A DNA stretch of 64,000 bases from positions 1,612,001-1,676,000 of the forward strand of contig NC_054390.1 of NCBI RefSeq assembly GCF_001625195.1. The letters are read 5' to 3'. Below are positions 34,781-45,571 of this stretch, piece after piece. Numbering within the stretch: position 1 is the stretch's first letter; the number at the start of each line of letters is the position of its first letter. The notes under the pieces were generated by a model. That model was not told the DNA's origin. It saw only the letters and a list, made by a program, of their open reading frames with translations, and searched no databases. This DNA is from Drechmeria coniospora (Eukaryota > Ascomycota > Sordariomycetes > Hypocreales > Ophiocordycipitaceae). The position numbers were made by a program, and so were the translations under genes.

Positions 34781-35290
34781 TAACGTTACTAACGCTAATA
34801 TATACTATATAGGCCTACTCTACAATACTAGCTCAACCTGCCATTTAGTAAATAATCGGTCCAAGTTTATAACCTTCTGACTAATTACAAAATCCTAGGC
34901 ACAACCAATTATAACTAGAGGTAGTCCAATCTACCCTAGTGGAATTAGAAATACAGAATTTACAGTATTAATTAATACCAATCCACTAACCTATAGTACT
35001 CTTGTACTATAAAATATACTATATATTCCGAAAATAAAAGTTAATATTATTAGTAGAATCCGCTACTACGGATTAGGGGGAACACTTATTAAGGAATCCC
35101 TATATAACTCGAACCGATAAGTATATAGTCTACTTAACTTCTAGAGGTACGGCTTCTTCTTACAACAAGAAGGCTAAGATATACCCTATCTAAGCAAATC
35201 AGACTTAGCATACTTTAGCTACTATAGTAGCTACGGAATAACAGTAGAAATTCCTTTGCAATTAGCTTCCTAGGCTAACGAGGCAGAAGA
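34780..35290 (+). pseudogene. Copia-B2 protease remnant, DTG changed to NTS
   Basis: The active-site stretch at about 34820-34855 reads LLYNTSSTCHLVNN. In A1 (7106-7987) the same stretch is LLYDTGSTCHLVNN. Both Asp and Gly are lost by G-to-A changes, so no aspartic protease activity is possible. Confidence 0.8.
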
Positions 35291-35295
35291 CTAAA

Positions 35296-35480
35296 CGGTA
35301 CCTAGATCGGTACCTAGTCCGGCACCTAGATCGGTGCCTAGTCCGGCACCTAGATCGGTACCTAGTCCGGTACCTAGATCGGTGCCTAGTCCGGCACCTA
35401 GATCGGTGCTTAGTCCGGCACCTAGATCGGTACCTAGTCCGGTGCCTAGATCTATACCTAGGTCGGTACCTAGTCAAGTA
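35296..35480 (+). repeat. 24 bp minisatellite at the protease-integrase joint (B2)
   Basis: Units alternate CCTAGATCGGTA and CCTAGTCCGGCA and encode (S/T)VPSPAPR-like blocks. They form an open plus-strand frame of 111 codons (35334-35669) that is only a slice of the broken polyprotein. The arginine-rich minus frame is a shadow. Confidence 0.85.
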
Positions 35481-35659
35481 CCTACACCAGGACTAAATCC
35501 TAGCCCAACTACTAGTTCGGTTGGATTAAGGGACCTTACTAAGGCTACCCTATACAAAGACCCTATAGAGGACCCAATCTCTATAGAGGCAATAGACCTA
35601 CTGGCAGTCCCTACTATTAGTACCGAGGAACAGGCTATTCCGACTACTAGTTCGGAATC

Positions 35660-36640
35660 TAGCAACTAGTCTTACTAAAGACTATTGCAACAAGCAGGCA
35701 TCTAGTACATCCGATTAGGATATATTAGTCTACTACTTTTAAAAAAGACTAGTAAAATTACTAACAGGCTGCCTAACTTCTCGTCTATTAAGGCTACCGA
35801 TTTTTAATACCTTGCTTGCATACGGGCAAAATCTACTAGACGATAGTTAAAAGATCTAATCGAGGATCCAGACTGTATACTTAATTCTATCGAAGGGGAT
35901 ATATTTAGGATTAAACCTATATCCTACGACCGAAAATCTATTGGACTAATACTTATCGATCGAAAATCCTAATTCCGTTAGGTATATATCTTACCTAATA
36001 AGGAAGGACTAACTATTCTTTAGGCTATAAAGAACTTCTTTTAAAGCCTAAAAACATACTATAGCCGTTACCCAAAAAGGCTATTTTATAATAGAGGACC
36101 TAAAATTAACACATTGCTTTAGGACTAGTTAGGTACTAAAGGAATACTATTCGATACGTCTTACCCGTATACCCCCGAACAAAACGGACTTACCGAACGG
36201 TCTATACGAGTTATTCTAGACAGACTATATGCAATAATAATCTAGGCCAGCCTCCTACTTTTCCTCTGGTCTGCTATACTTCCTGCTATAGTTAACCTAG
36301 TTAACTATACTGCAATTACCAATAGGGATTTAAGCCCCTACCAATTGCTTAAGCAGGAATTACAAGGGCTAAAAATACTACTAAACCTTACAGCCTATAA
36401 GGCTATTAGTGCCTACTGCAAAGTCCTAATCCTATACCAGAAACGGATTTAAAGTACTAAATTAGCACAACGTATAGAACCAGCAAGGCTACTAGCAACA
36501 CTAGGTTTAAAAATATACCTTATATATATACCTTCTAGGAGGGCAGTTACAAAAACCACCTTCCTAAAAATCCTAGAAGGTATAGGCCCTATCTCCCAAG
36601 GACTTCAACGACTACTAAGTCCTAGTCTTTAAGAACTAGA
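35660..36640 (+). pseudogene. Copia-B2 integrase remnant
   Basis: A pre-integrase segment near 35690-35860 (I-x-L-G-Y-I-S, where Copia has a His-Cys zinc domain) is followed by the core at 35930-36250, which includes TPEQNGLTERSI with the Glu of the DDE triad. Stops and Asp/Cys losses are present. Confidence 0.75.
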
Positions 36641-36699
36641 GTTAAAGGGGGAAATTAAGATAGAAGACTATATCTTGCAAAATACCTCTAGTCCCCTAA

Positions 36700-36890
36700 C
36701 ACTTAGGGAGACAAAGGGGGCCAACGGACCTACTAGTCCTACTAGGACCAGTAGGTTGCAAGGAACCAACGGACCTACTAGCCCTACTAGGGCTAGTAGA
36801 CCTACTAGTCCTACTAGGACCAGTAGGTTGCAAGGAGCCAACGGACTAACTAGTCCTACTAGGACTAGTACAACAGAGGGGGTCCTAGCC
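36700..36890 (+). repeat. Minisatellite at the integrase-RT joint (B2)
   Basis: Repeated GPTSPTRTSRLQ-type blocks (plus frame 36675-37019) equivalent to the 45 bp units of A1 and A2, with irregular unit length. Confidence 0.8.
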
Positions 36891-36989
36891 CAGCCAATAG
36901 AGGATCTACCAGATACCTTTCTTCTAGATGCACTAGAACCAAAAGACAACCCTAACCTAATGGATCTTAACCTAGCGTATTGGATCCAG

Positions 36990-38660
36990 GACCTATACTA
37001 CCAAGCTAAGGCCAAGTAACTACCAAATAGTAGTAAGCTTACTAGCTGGAAACAGGTACTTAAGTTAGACAACAAAGACCAATAGATAAGTACTATATTC
37101 TCGGAATTCCAGCAGCTTATCCAGGTAGGGGTATTCTATTTTATCCCCCTTTAAGAAATACTAACTAGCAGACAACTTCTGAAAAGCCGACTTATACTAT
37201 AAGTCAAAAAGGACCAGTAGAATAACCCTATTAAATTTAAGGTACAACTAGTAGCTAAGGGATTTATACAAATTAAAGGCCTTAATTACCTAGAGACTTT
37301 TGTAACTATTAGTATTCTACCTACCTAAAGGATACTATTAGCCCTAGCTGCCTAAAACAACTAGTACGTCGAACAGATTAACTTTATTAGTACTTTCCTA
37401 AATAGTAAGCTACCTAAAGTTAATTATCTTAAAATCCCTAAGGGACTGGAAGCATTTATTAGTCTTAATAAGACTAATAATTTAGCTAAGCTACTAGCTA
37501 AGCTAGGCTATAATCCGGCAGTTAAACAAGGCATCCTTTTGAAAAAGGTACTCTACGGCCTAAAACAAGGACCTAAAGAATAGCAGGAGGTACTTACTAA
37601 ACTGTTACAACAATACGGATACAGCCCCCTTATATCTAATCCGGCTATCTACTATAATAGTACTACTAGTACTTATATAGTTAGCTATATTAACGACTGC
37701 CTACTTATTGGACCAAACCTTATATATATTAATAAGTTAAAGCAATAACTATATAAGGTTTACCTAATCGAAAACCGCAAATAGGCCGCCTTCTTCCTAG
37801 GCGTATAAATTAGTTGAATAACTAAGGGTATTACCCTTAGCCAAAAAGGGTATATTAAGGAAGCCCTATCCCGATTTAGGTTAAAGAAGGCCAAGGCAGT
37901 AGCAATACCGCTACAGCTAGAAGTACTCAAGCAGGCTACTGTAACGCCTCTTACTCCCTTATCCGGAACCAACCAACTAGTATACCAACAGATAGTAGGA
38001 ACTCTAATATACCTTATGCTACTAACCCGACCAAATATAGCCTTTGCAATCCAATAGCTATCTCGGTATATGCATCAGGCTACTAGTCTGTAGCTATTAG
38101 CCGGTAAGAACCTTCTTTAATATCTAAAAGGAACTATAGACCTAGCTATATACTATTGGTCTAAGTTAACAATACCCAATCTATTAGGATATTCCAACAG
38201 CAACTTTGCAGGTAACTTAGATTCCTTTAAGTCTACCTATAGGTACCTCTTTACCCTAGCAGGCGGACTAATCTACTAGAAATTAAAAAGGGCTAGTACT
38301 ATTGCTCTTTCTACTGTAAAGGCAGAATCGGATACCCTACTAAAAGCAATTCAGGAACTTAAATAGCTAGACGGTCTATTTATAGAAATCGACAAAAGCC
38401 TTAAAAAACCTATACTACTTCTATACAATAATAACGGATCTATCTCTAACGCTAACAATCCCAATCAGCATAACCGAACAAAGTATACACTACTAAAGTT
38501 CCGGTATATTCGGCAAGAAGCAACCAATAGGCTAGCTAAAATCAGTTACCTAAACACTAAGTCTATACCTACCGATAGTCTTACTAAGGCCCTTACCGCT
38601 AATCTCTTCCAACGCTACCTTAGCCTACTAGGTCTCCAAGGGATCCCTATTTAGCAGTAG
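36990..38660 (+). pseudogene. Copia-B2 reverse transcriptase and RNase H remnant
   Basis: RVT_2-type polymerase from about 37000, with VLYGLKQGPK near 37550, the catalytic box Y-I-N-D at about 37689-37700 (canonical Y-V-D-D), TRPNIAFA near 38025, and RNase H with the conserved Glu in AESD near 38325. It ends in LGLQGIP at about 38650. About twenty stops, mostly TAG or TAA at expected Gln or Trp positions. Confidence 0.82.
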
Positions 38661-38683
38661 TTATACTAGCTAAATAGAGGGGG

Positions 38684-39216
38684 TATTAAAATACTAGGAT
38701 TTATACTAATAAGACTACCTAAATAGGATACTATCCTATTATTACTACTACTAGTAGCAACTATTAGAAGTACTACTGCTAGCAGATATACTATACTATA
38801 CTAAGAGTATAAGTAAGTATACAGAGCTAACTAATAGTATACAACATACTATTTCTCTAAACTATTATTAAAGATACTTACCTAATTAGGTATAGTATAG
38901 AATGCTCTAAAATATTCTAGAATATTCTAGAATATTCTATACCCTACTTATAGAATGTACTAGAACTCCTTAGAATAAGCTAGAATAGTCTTTACTATAC
39001 TTCTACACCTATATAAGGCAGTAGCCATTCCCTTAGAATAGTTTCTCCTTTTTGAAATATAATTGCATTCGTTTGTATAATTCGGTACTACTAATTGTGT
39101 ACTCTTATCCAGTTACTAACTGGCACCCCTTATGCTATTACTAACAGCTTAATTGATTCCCTAGTCCGTGCGATATACTTCCACTACCCCTCCTCTTACG
39201 CACCCAAATTGCAAGA
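38684..39216 (+). repeat. Copia-B2 3' LTR (533 bp)
   Basis: Begins TATTAAAATAC (TG changed to TA) directly after the purine tract. It ends GCAAGA at 39216 followed by the TATAT duplication. The end is GA, not the usual CA. Confidence 0.92.
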
Positions 39217-39221
39217 TATAT

Positions 39222-40530
39222 TACTTTAGATACCTATTAGGGCCTAAGCTATACCCTAAGTAAATATATTAAGCTATATACTTAGTATAGTACTAAAATA
39301 GCTACCTACTTAAGTTAGGGTTAAGGTATTAGTAGTAAGGATAAGGGTATAATTTAAATTATTATTACTATTAGTAGTAGTAGGGGGAGAAATAATACTT
39401 AGTATAAGGGTAAGAGTATAAGTAGGGTATATAAGGGTAGACTATATTTTAGCTAGAGCTAAGGTATAGGCTTAAATCTAGCCTAAGGCTAGAAACTTAA
39501 GCAAAAGAATAGTATAAGTACCTAATATAAATCTAACCTTAGGGCAGGCCTTAACTAAAATATAAATATTATACTAAGTATAAATATAAAAATTATATAG
39601 GGTACAATATAGCTAAGGGTATATAGTAAATAAATATAATACCTAAATATATTTAGTATATATATATATATATACGTATAGTAATTAGTACTATAGCTTA
39701 ATATATAGCTATTATAGCTATTAGTAATACAGTAATTAATATAAGGGAGGTATATTTTATATACTTCTCTTAGAGGTATAAACTCTTTATTAAAAGAGTT
39801 ACTCTTTACTAAGTATTTACTTAAAGTATAATAGTAATCTAACTTATTAGTATAGTAGCTATAATAAGGGCCTAAACTATATTTAGGGGGAAGAAAAGGA
39901 ATACCTATAGTAATAAATATAATAGTAGTAGTAGTAATAGAAAGGTTAATAATCCTCTATAAGGGAGGAATAATAATAGTAAGAGAGAGATTAATAATTC
40001 TTACTAATACCAGTCTATTAGCTAATTACTTAAGAAATATATAGAACGGCTATAATAAAGAAGTAGTAACTTACCTTATAGAGAAGGAATAATAATAATA
40101 AAGAAAAGGTATAATAAAAGGTAGTAAAGAGGTTAATAATAAAATTATATAATAAAAAGCTAAAAAATAAATAGGTATAATAGTTAAAGGAAAAAGAAAT
40201 ATTAAAATAAAATAGGAAAGGAATAAAAAGATTAATATAAAGAGATTAGTAAAAGGGAAAAGTAAGGTAAAGTAAGGTACCTTAGGTACTTAGTAAATAC
40301 TTAAGAAGGGGCTAAAGTAAAGTAAAATAAGTTACTTTAGGTAACTAGTAAGCCCTTAGGGAAAGAATAAAGTAAGAGGAGGCTATATATACTATATATT
40401 TAGTAAATACCTAACTAATTAAATTTTATTTTTTAGAGGAGCTATAATAATAAGGAGGCTAGCCTAAGGAAGGGTAGTTTAGCTATAGTAATAGATAGAC
40501 TTTACTTTAAATAAATAGAGTAAAATAGTA
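39222..40530 (-). pseudogene. Gypsy-1 antisense accessory ORF, 5' part, and sub-terminal region
   Basis: Gypsy-1 continues after Copia-B2. On the minus strand at about 39740-39860 the block equivalent to EEFIPLEEVYGICLPC reads in one frame as KEFIPLREVYKIYLPY, with no indel. The two parts of this frame in Gypsy-1 are separated by the Copia insertion. The remainder to 40530 is AT-rich and matches 11600-12180. Confidence 0.5.
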
Positions 40531-40700
40531 TATTATAGTATTAGGCTAGCCTAATATATAAGAATAAAGGGAACTAAGGGACCTATTAGGAAGTATATAT
40601 ATAACTAAAAGCCCTAGTCACTAAGTAGTTTTCCCTTCTTTAAGTCTTTTAATAAATATTATTAAGAGTCCTAAAGCAGTTACTTAGTAACTCTATAATA
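40531..40700 (+). repeat. Gypsy-1 3' LTR (170 bp)
   Basis: Homologous to 12181-12351. Starts TATTATAGTATTAGGC and ends CTCTATAATA. It is the right border of the left transposon nest. Confidence 0.85.
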
Positions 40701-41202
40701 AATACTACTCTTATAATAAAATAATAGAGTCCAAAAGACAACCAGATAACTAAGTATATATATTCTAGGAGCGAGTATATTTTTAAGACCAAAACTTAAC
40801 TATTTAAAGCTTTCCAAACTATATACCTTTTAAGGCCTAACTAGTTATAGAGTATATTTCTCTTAAAGTAATACAATTAGGCTTAATTAAGAGAATCTTA
40901 TTATTATCCTTATATTTATTTTTATAACTTTAGCTATAACTACCCTTCCTAATTACAATTGCGCTTTAATAATTTTTTTTTTACTTAATAATATTAATAT
41001 ACAAGATAATTTATCTTATAATTTTTAGAGGTACAATTAAAAGAATTACAATAGGCAGTAATACTATTAGGTAGTTCTGCTATTAGTAATAAGAAAGATA
41101 GAATTACAGTAACGTATATTCTTCAAAGAAAATTACTTAATAATTTATCAAAGCGACAATTAACAATATCATAATTATTAATACTCAATGTAAGTGCTCT
41201 AT
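40701..41202. other. AT-rich non-repeat margin
   Basis: Sequence with no ORF, no match to the repeats of this window and gradually rising complexity. It contains a T8 run at about 40975. It looks like old, decayed DNA between the nest and the gene island. I see no gene in it. Confidence 0.5.
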
Positions 41203-41531
41203 ATTTAAATGTCTTACTAGCTACAGTACGTTTGATGGCTCCTCTTTCGTAATACTTAGTCAGTGCCAGCCCTCAATGGCTGCGTCTGACTGTGCCTAAG
41301 TGGCTGTGTACCAAGCGGGAAATCATCGGTGTTTCGTCATCATTCATTCAGGCACCACCGCTTCATGGTGGTCGCGATGCAAGGCCTCGTTCATTCCACA
41401 ACCCCATCCTCGTCTCTCAACATTGAGTCTCGAATGCCGGGCTCACTTGACCTCACCCTTCCCTTCTCTCCTTCTCCTATTCTGCACCCCTCCCTGCAAC
41501 CTAGTTCTAGTTGCTGAATTCCTCATACAAC
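41203..41531 (+). promoter_or_regulatory. MYO1 upstream region
   Basis: Balanced composition returns here. A pyrimidine-rich stretch (about 41455-41505, CTTCCCTTCTCTCC type) precedes the start codon, as is common in 5' regions of filamentous-fungal genes. No clear TATA box is seen. The 98-codon frame at 41300-41596 overlaps the first intron and is not supported as a gene. Confidence 0.5.
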
Positions 41532-44500
41532 ATGGTAAGACCCATAACATGACCCCTCATGTATGCTTGTTCACTTCAGCACACGGCTTACCTTGATTCT
41601 TAGGGCATATCGAGGCGTCCCAAAAACAGAGCTGGCCAGAATGTCCAAACTGGGAGGCCGGAGGCCCAGGGCACTGGCAGCGCCCCCCCCAAGAAGGCAA
41701 CATTCGAAGTGACCAAGAAGAAGGAGATAGGCGTCTCAGACTTGACCTTGCTGAGCAAAGTATCCAACGAATCTATTAATGATAATCTGAAGAAGCGATT
41801 TGAAGGCACTGATATTTACACGTATATCGGCCATGTCCTAGTCTCTGTCAACCCCTTCCGCGACCTGGGCATCTATACCGATGAAATCCTTCAAAGTTAT
41901 CGCGGCAAGAACCGACTTGAAATGCCGCCCCACGTTTTCGCCATTGCCGAGTCGGCATACTACAACATGAATGCCTACAGTGACAACCAATGCGTTATCA
42001 TCTCTGGTGAGTCTGGCGCTGGCAAGACTGAGGCCGCAAAGCGCATCATCCAGTACATCGCCAATGTCTCGGGCGAGCAATCAGGCGATATCAAGAAGAT
42101 CAAGGAAATGGTGCTGGCAACGAATCCCCTTCTCGAATCTTTTGGAAACGCAAAGACACTTCGAAACAACAATTCGTCTAGATTCGGAAAGTACCTACAA
42201 ATTTACTTCAATTCCACCGGTGAACCTGTCGGTGCTGACATTACAAACTACCTTCTCGAGTCATCGCGAGTAGTCGGCCAAATCACAAACGAGAGAAACT
42301 TTCATATCTTCTACCAATTCACAAAGGGAAGCTCAGCAAAGTACCGGAGGGACTTTGGCATCCAGAAACCTGAGACTTATGTCTATACAAATCGCTCGAA
42401 GTGTTTCGATGTGGATGGAATCGATGATGTTGCCGACTTTCAAGACACCCTTAATGCCATGAATGTCATTGGCCTGGCACAGTCTGAGCAAGATGAGATC
42501 TTTCGGATGCTGGCCGCCGTTCTCTGGATCGGCAATATCCAGTTTCAAGAAGACGAGAGCGGATACGCAGCAGTTGCAGATCAGTCCGTGGTGGACTTTG
42601 CGGCTTATCTCCTCCAAGTAACTCCCGAGCAGCTGGTACACGCCATCACGATCCGAATTCTTACACCGCGGCATGGTGAGGTGATTGAGTCTCCTGGGAA
42701 CCCTGCCCAGGCGACCGCCACGCGAGATGCCCTGTCCAAAGCGATATACAGCAATCTCTTTGATTGGATCGTGGCACGCGTAAACAAGTCTCTCCAGTCC
42801 AGACAATCAACGGCCAACACCATTGGAATTTTGGATATCTACGGCTTCGAGATTTTTGAGAAGAACAGCTTTGAGCAACTCTGCATCAACTACGTCAATG
42901 AGAAGCTGCAGCAGATATTCATCCAGTTAACCCTCAAAACGGAGCAGGACGAGTATGCCAAGGAAAAGATACACTGGACCCCTATTAAATACTTCGACAA
43001 CAAGGTTGTTTGTGATCTGATTGAGCAAATCCGGCCGCCTGGCATCTTTTCTGCCATGAAGGACGCCACCAAAACTGCCCACGCCGACCCAGCCGCTTGC
43101 GATCGGACTTTTATGCAAAGCATAAATGGTATGTCTCATGCCCACCTAACTCCACGACAAGGTAGCTTCATCGTCAAGCACTATGCTGGAGATGTAGCTT
43201 ACACAGTCGACGGCATCACCGACAAAAACAAGGACCAGCTTCTTAAGGGACTACTGAACCTCTTCCAAACCAGCGGAAACCAGTTCATACATTCCCTGTT
43301 TCCAAACCAGGTAGACCAGGATAATCGAAAACAGCCGCCTTCGGCAGGTGACCGAATTCGCACATCCGCGAATGCCCTGGTGGAGACGCTCATGAAATGC
43401 CAGCCATCCTACATTCGAACAATCAAGCCCAACGAGAACAAGTCACCCACCGAGTACAATAGTCCCAACGTGCTCCATCAAATTAAATACCTGGGCCTTC
43501 AAGAAAACGTCCGTATTCGACGAGCTGGTTTTGCTTATCGACAAGCTTTCGACAAGTTTGTCGACCGCTTCTTCCTCCTGTCTCCTGCCACTTCATATGC
43601 TGGCGAATACACATGGCAAGGATCATACGATGATGCAGTAAAGCAAATCCTCAAAGATACCAGTATTCCCAAGGATGAGTGGCAACTCGGCGTTACAAAG
43701 GCCTTCATCAAGTCCCCGGAGACGCTGTTTGCTCTGGAACATATGAGGGACCGGTATTGGCACAATATGGCAACTCGTATACAGAGAATGTGGCGTGCTT
43801 ATCTCGCGTACCGCGCCGAATCAGCGACTCGGATACAGCGGGTGTGGAGGAAGAAGAGGACGGGTGCTGAGTTCCTGCAACTTCGCGATCAGGGCCATCG
43901 TTTGCTTCAGGGACGCAAGGAGCGTCGGCGAATGAGCCTCCTGGGCTCTCGCAGGTTTCTCGGGGACTACTTGGGAATAAACGCCTCCTCTGGGCCTGGG
44001 ATACATATCCGCAACGCCGCAAGTATGAACTCTAATGAGCGCACAGTGTTTTCTTGCCGTGGCGAAATTCTGGAGGCGAAATTTGGACGTTCAAGCAAAC
44101 CGAGCCCCCGCATCATCATCGTTTCCAACAGCAAGCTTTACATCATTGCACAGATGCTTGTCAATGGCACGCCCCAGATCTCTGTGGAAAGAGCCATTCC
44201 CCTTGGTGCCATCCAATTTGTTAGTGTGTCGGCGTGTCGAGATGATTGGTTCTCGATTGGAACTGGGTCATCCCAGGATCCTGACCCCTTGATGAACTGT
44301 GCATTCAAAACCGAGATGTTTGTACAGATGCAACGCGTTATGCCTGGAGGCTTTAATTTGAATATTGCAGACACGATCGAGTATGCCAAGAAACCCCAAA
44401 AGATGCAGCATGTCAAAGTCATGAAGGACTCTCAGCAACCGACAGACTACTACAAGAGTGGCGCCATTCATACCCAGCAAGGTGAGCCTCCGGGCTCAGT

Positions 44501-45295
44501 CTCCAAGCCCACACCGAGGGCAAAGCCGATACCGCCGAGGCCAATCACACGAGGTAAGCTCATCAGGCCGGGTGGCCCAGGTGGCCGCCCGTCCAGGATT
44601 ACTGCCAACCGCACTGCTCGGCCGAGGCCAAGTGCTGGTATTGCAGGCCCAAAACCTCCTCCTTCTACCGCGGTCAAAGCGTCGACCGGCTCCCCAGCCA
44701 GGACACCTGCTGCCATTTCACCCGCTCAGTCGAACAAACCTCTCCCAAGCCATGTAAGCCTTCAGAGCAACACTACTTCACGTGCAAGCCCGCCCCCTGC
44801 ACCAGCCGCACCCCCTGCGAAGGCAAAGACCATGGCCAAGGTGCTCTACGAATTCTCTGGCCAAAAAGAAAATGAGCTGTCAATTCGGGCTGGAGACATC
44901 ATCGAGATTGTCCAAAAAGAGAGCAATGGTGCGTATTTCAACCTCAAAGACACAGCGACCGTCAACTAATGTCGTTGGAAGGTTGGTGGCTGGCAAAGAA
45001 TGCACAGGGGCAGGCCTGGGTCCCAGCCGCGTATGTTGAAGAACAAGTAGTCACCGTGCCGCCTCCCCGGCTACCTCCAGCACCGCCATCGGCCAGAGCT
45101 AAGCCGCCTGCCCCCCCGGCTAAGCGACCAGCAGCTGGTCGCAAGTTTAACGAGCAGGGCGACACAAGTTTGAGCCTTAACGGCGGCAGCGGCTCTGAAG
45201 GAAGCCGCAGTGGCACAGCCACACCGAGCTTAGGTGGTAGCTTGGCGGATGCCTTGCTGGCTAGGAAGAATGCCATGCAAAACAGGGAAGGGTGA
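41532..45295 (+). CDS. MYO1: Class I myosin (myosin-1), 1213 aa, three exons
   Basis: Actin-based motor of cortical patches, needed in fungi for endocytosis and polarised growth. Exon 1 is only the ATG (41532-41534). Intron 41535-41603 is GTAAGA...TTAG. Exon 2 is 41604-44928. Intron 44929-44981 is GTGCGT...GAAG. Exon 3 is 44982-45295. The joined N-terminus [12 protein letters not shown] is as expected for this family, and the second splice restores the SH3 core ESNG-WWLAKN. Domains: motor about 45-715 with P-loop GESGAGKT (136-143), switch I NNNSSRFG (about 189-196), switch II DIYGFE (412-417); two IQ motifs (about 723-755); TH1 lipid-binding tail (about 770-960); Pro-rich TH2; SH3 (about 1079-1131). 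The TEDS-site residue appears to be Glu360, not Ser. No acidic, Trp-ending Arp2/3-binding tail is visible. No nonsense change; intact. Confidence 0.96.
41535..41603 (+). other. MYO1 intron 1 (69 bp)
   Basis: Donor GTAAGA directly after the ATG, acceptor TTAG before GGC. It is required because exon 2 has no in-frame ATG before the conserved N-terminus. Confidence 0.85.
44929..44981 (+). other. MYO1 intron 2 (53 bp), inside the SH3 domain
   Basis: Donor GTGCGT, branch-like CTAAT at 44966-44970, acceptor GAAG. Reading through gives a stop at 44967-44969. Removal joins the SH3 Trp-Trp pair in frame. Confidence 0.92.
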
Positions 45296-45571
45296 TGTTG
45301 GCTGGCAGACGCCGTCCCGACGGAAAACAGGGTGTCAAGGGTGAATTCCTCGGAGTTGGGGGAATCGCAAGCAAGGGCGTCCATGCGTTGGAATTCGATT
45401 GTGTGATTCTGAAAGCGTATTGTGAAGGGGTTCATACATATGTGATCCAGTTGTTCATACAATCGGTCGGATGAACTAGCTCGTTCGACTGGCCAGTATT
45501 TGCACCACCACTGGGCGAAGCATTTTGCTGCAATTGATGGATGTACCTTTATCTAGTGCATGTTGTCAAGA
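45296..45571. other. Convergent intergenic region MYO1-PFA4
   Basis: 276 bp between the two stop codons. It must hold both 3' ends. No canonical AATAAA is apparent on either strand and no repeat is present. Confidence 0.6.

Larger units (their letters stand above)
32506..39216 (+). mobile_element. Copia-B2, full-length 6711 bp, TSD TATAT
   Basis: A complete Copia on the plus strand inside Gypsy-1. TATAT occurs at 32501-32505 and 39217-39221, and the empty site is visible near 10830 in Gypsy-0. Two 533 bp LTRs (32506-33038, 38684-39216), a primer-binding site at 33039-33052 and a purine tract (AATAGAGGGGG) at about 38673-38683 are present. It is the easiest copy for following the Copia domain order. 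It carries stops and catalytic substitutions and is inactive. Confidence 0.93.

Noticed and set aside
35262..35477. Arginine-rich minus-strand frame (RYRSRCRTRHRS type)
   Set aside because: Shadow of the B2 repeat. The plus-strand polyprotein frame explains the sequence.
41838..44757. Many short frames on both strands inside MYO1
   Set aside because: All are shadows of the myosin reading frame, which is continuous and domain-complete.
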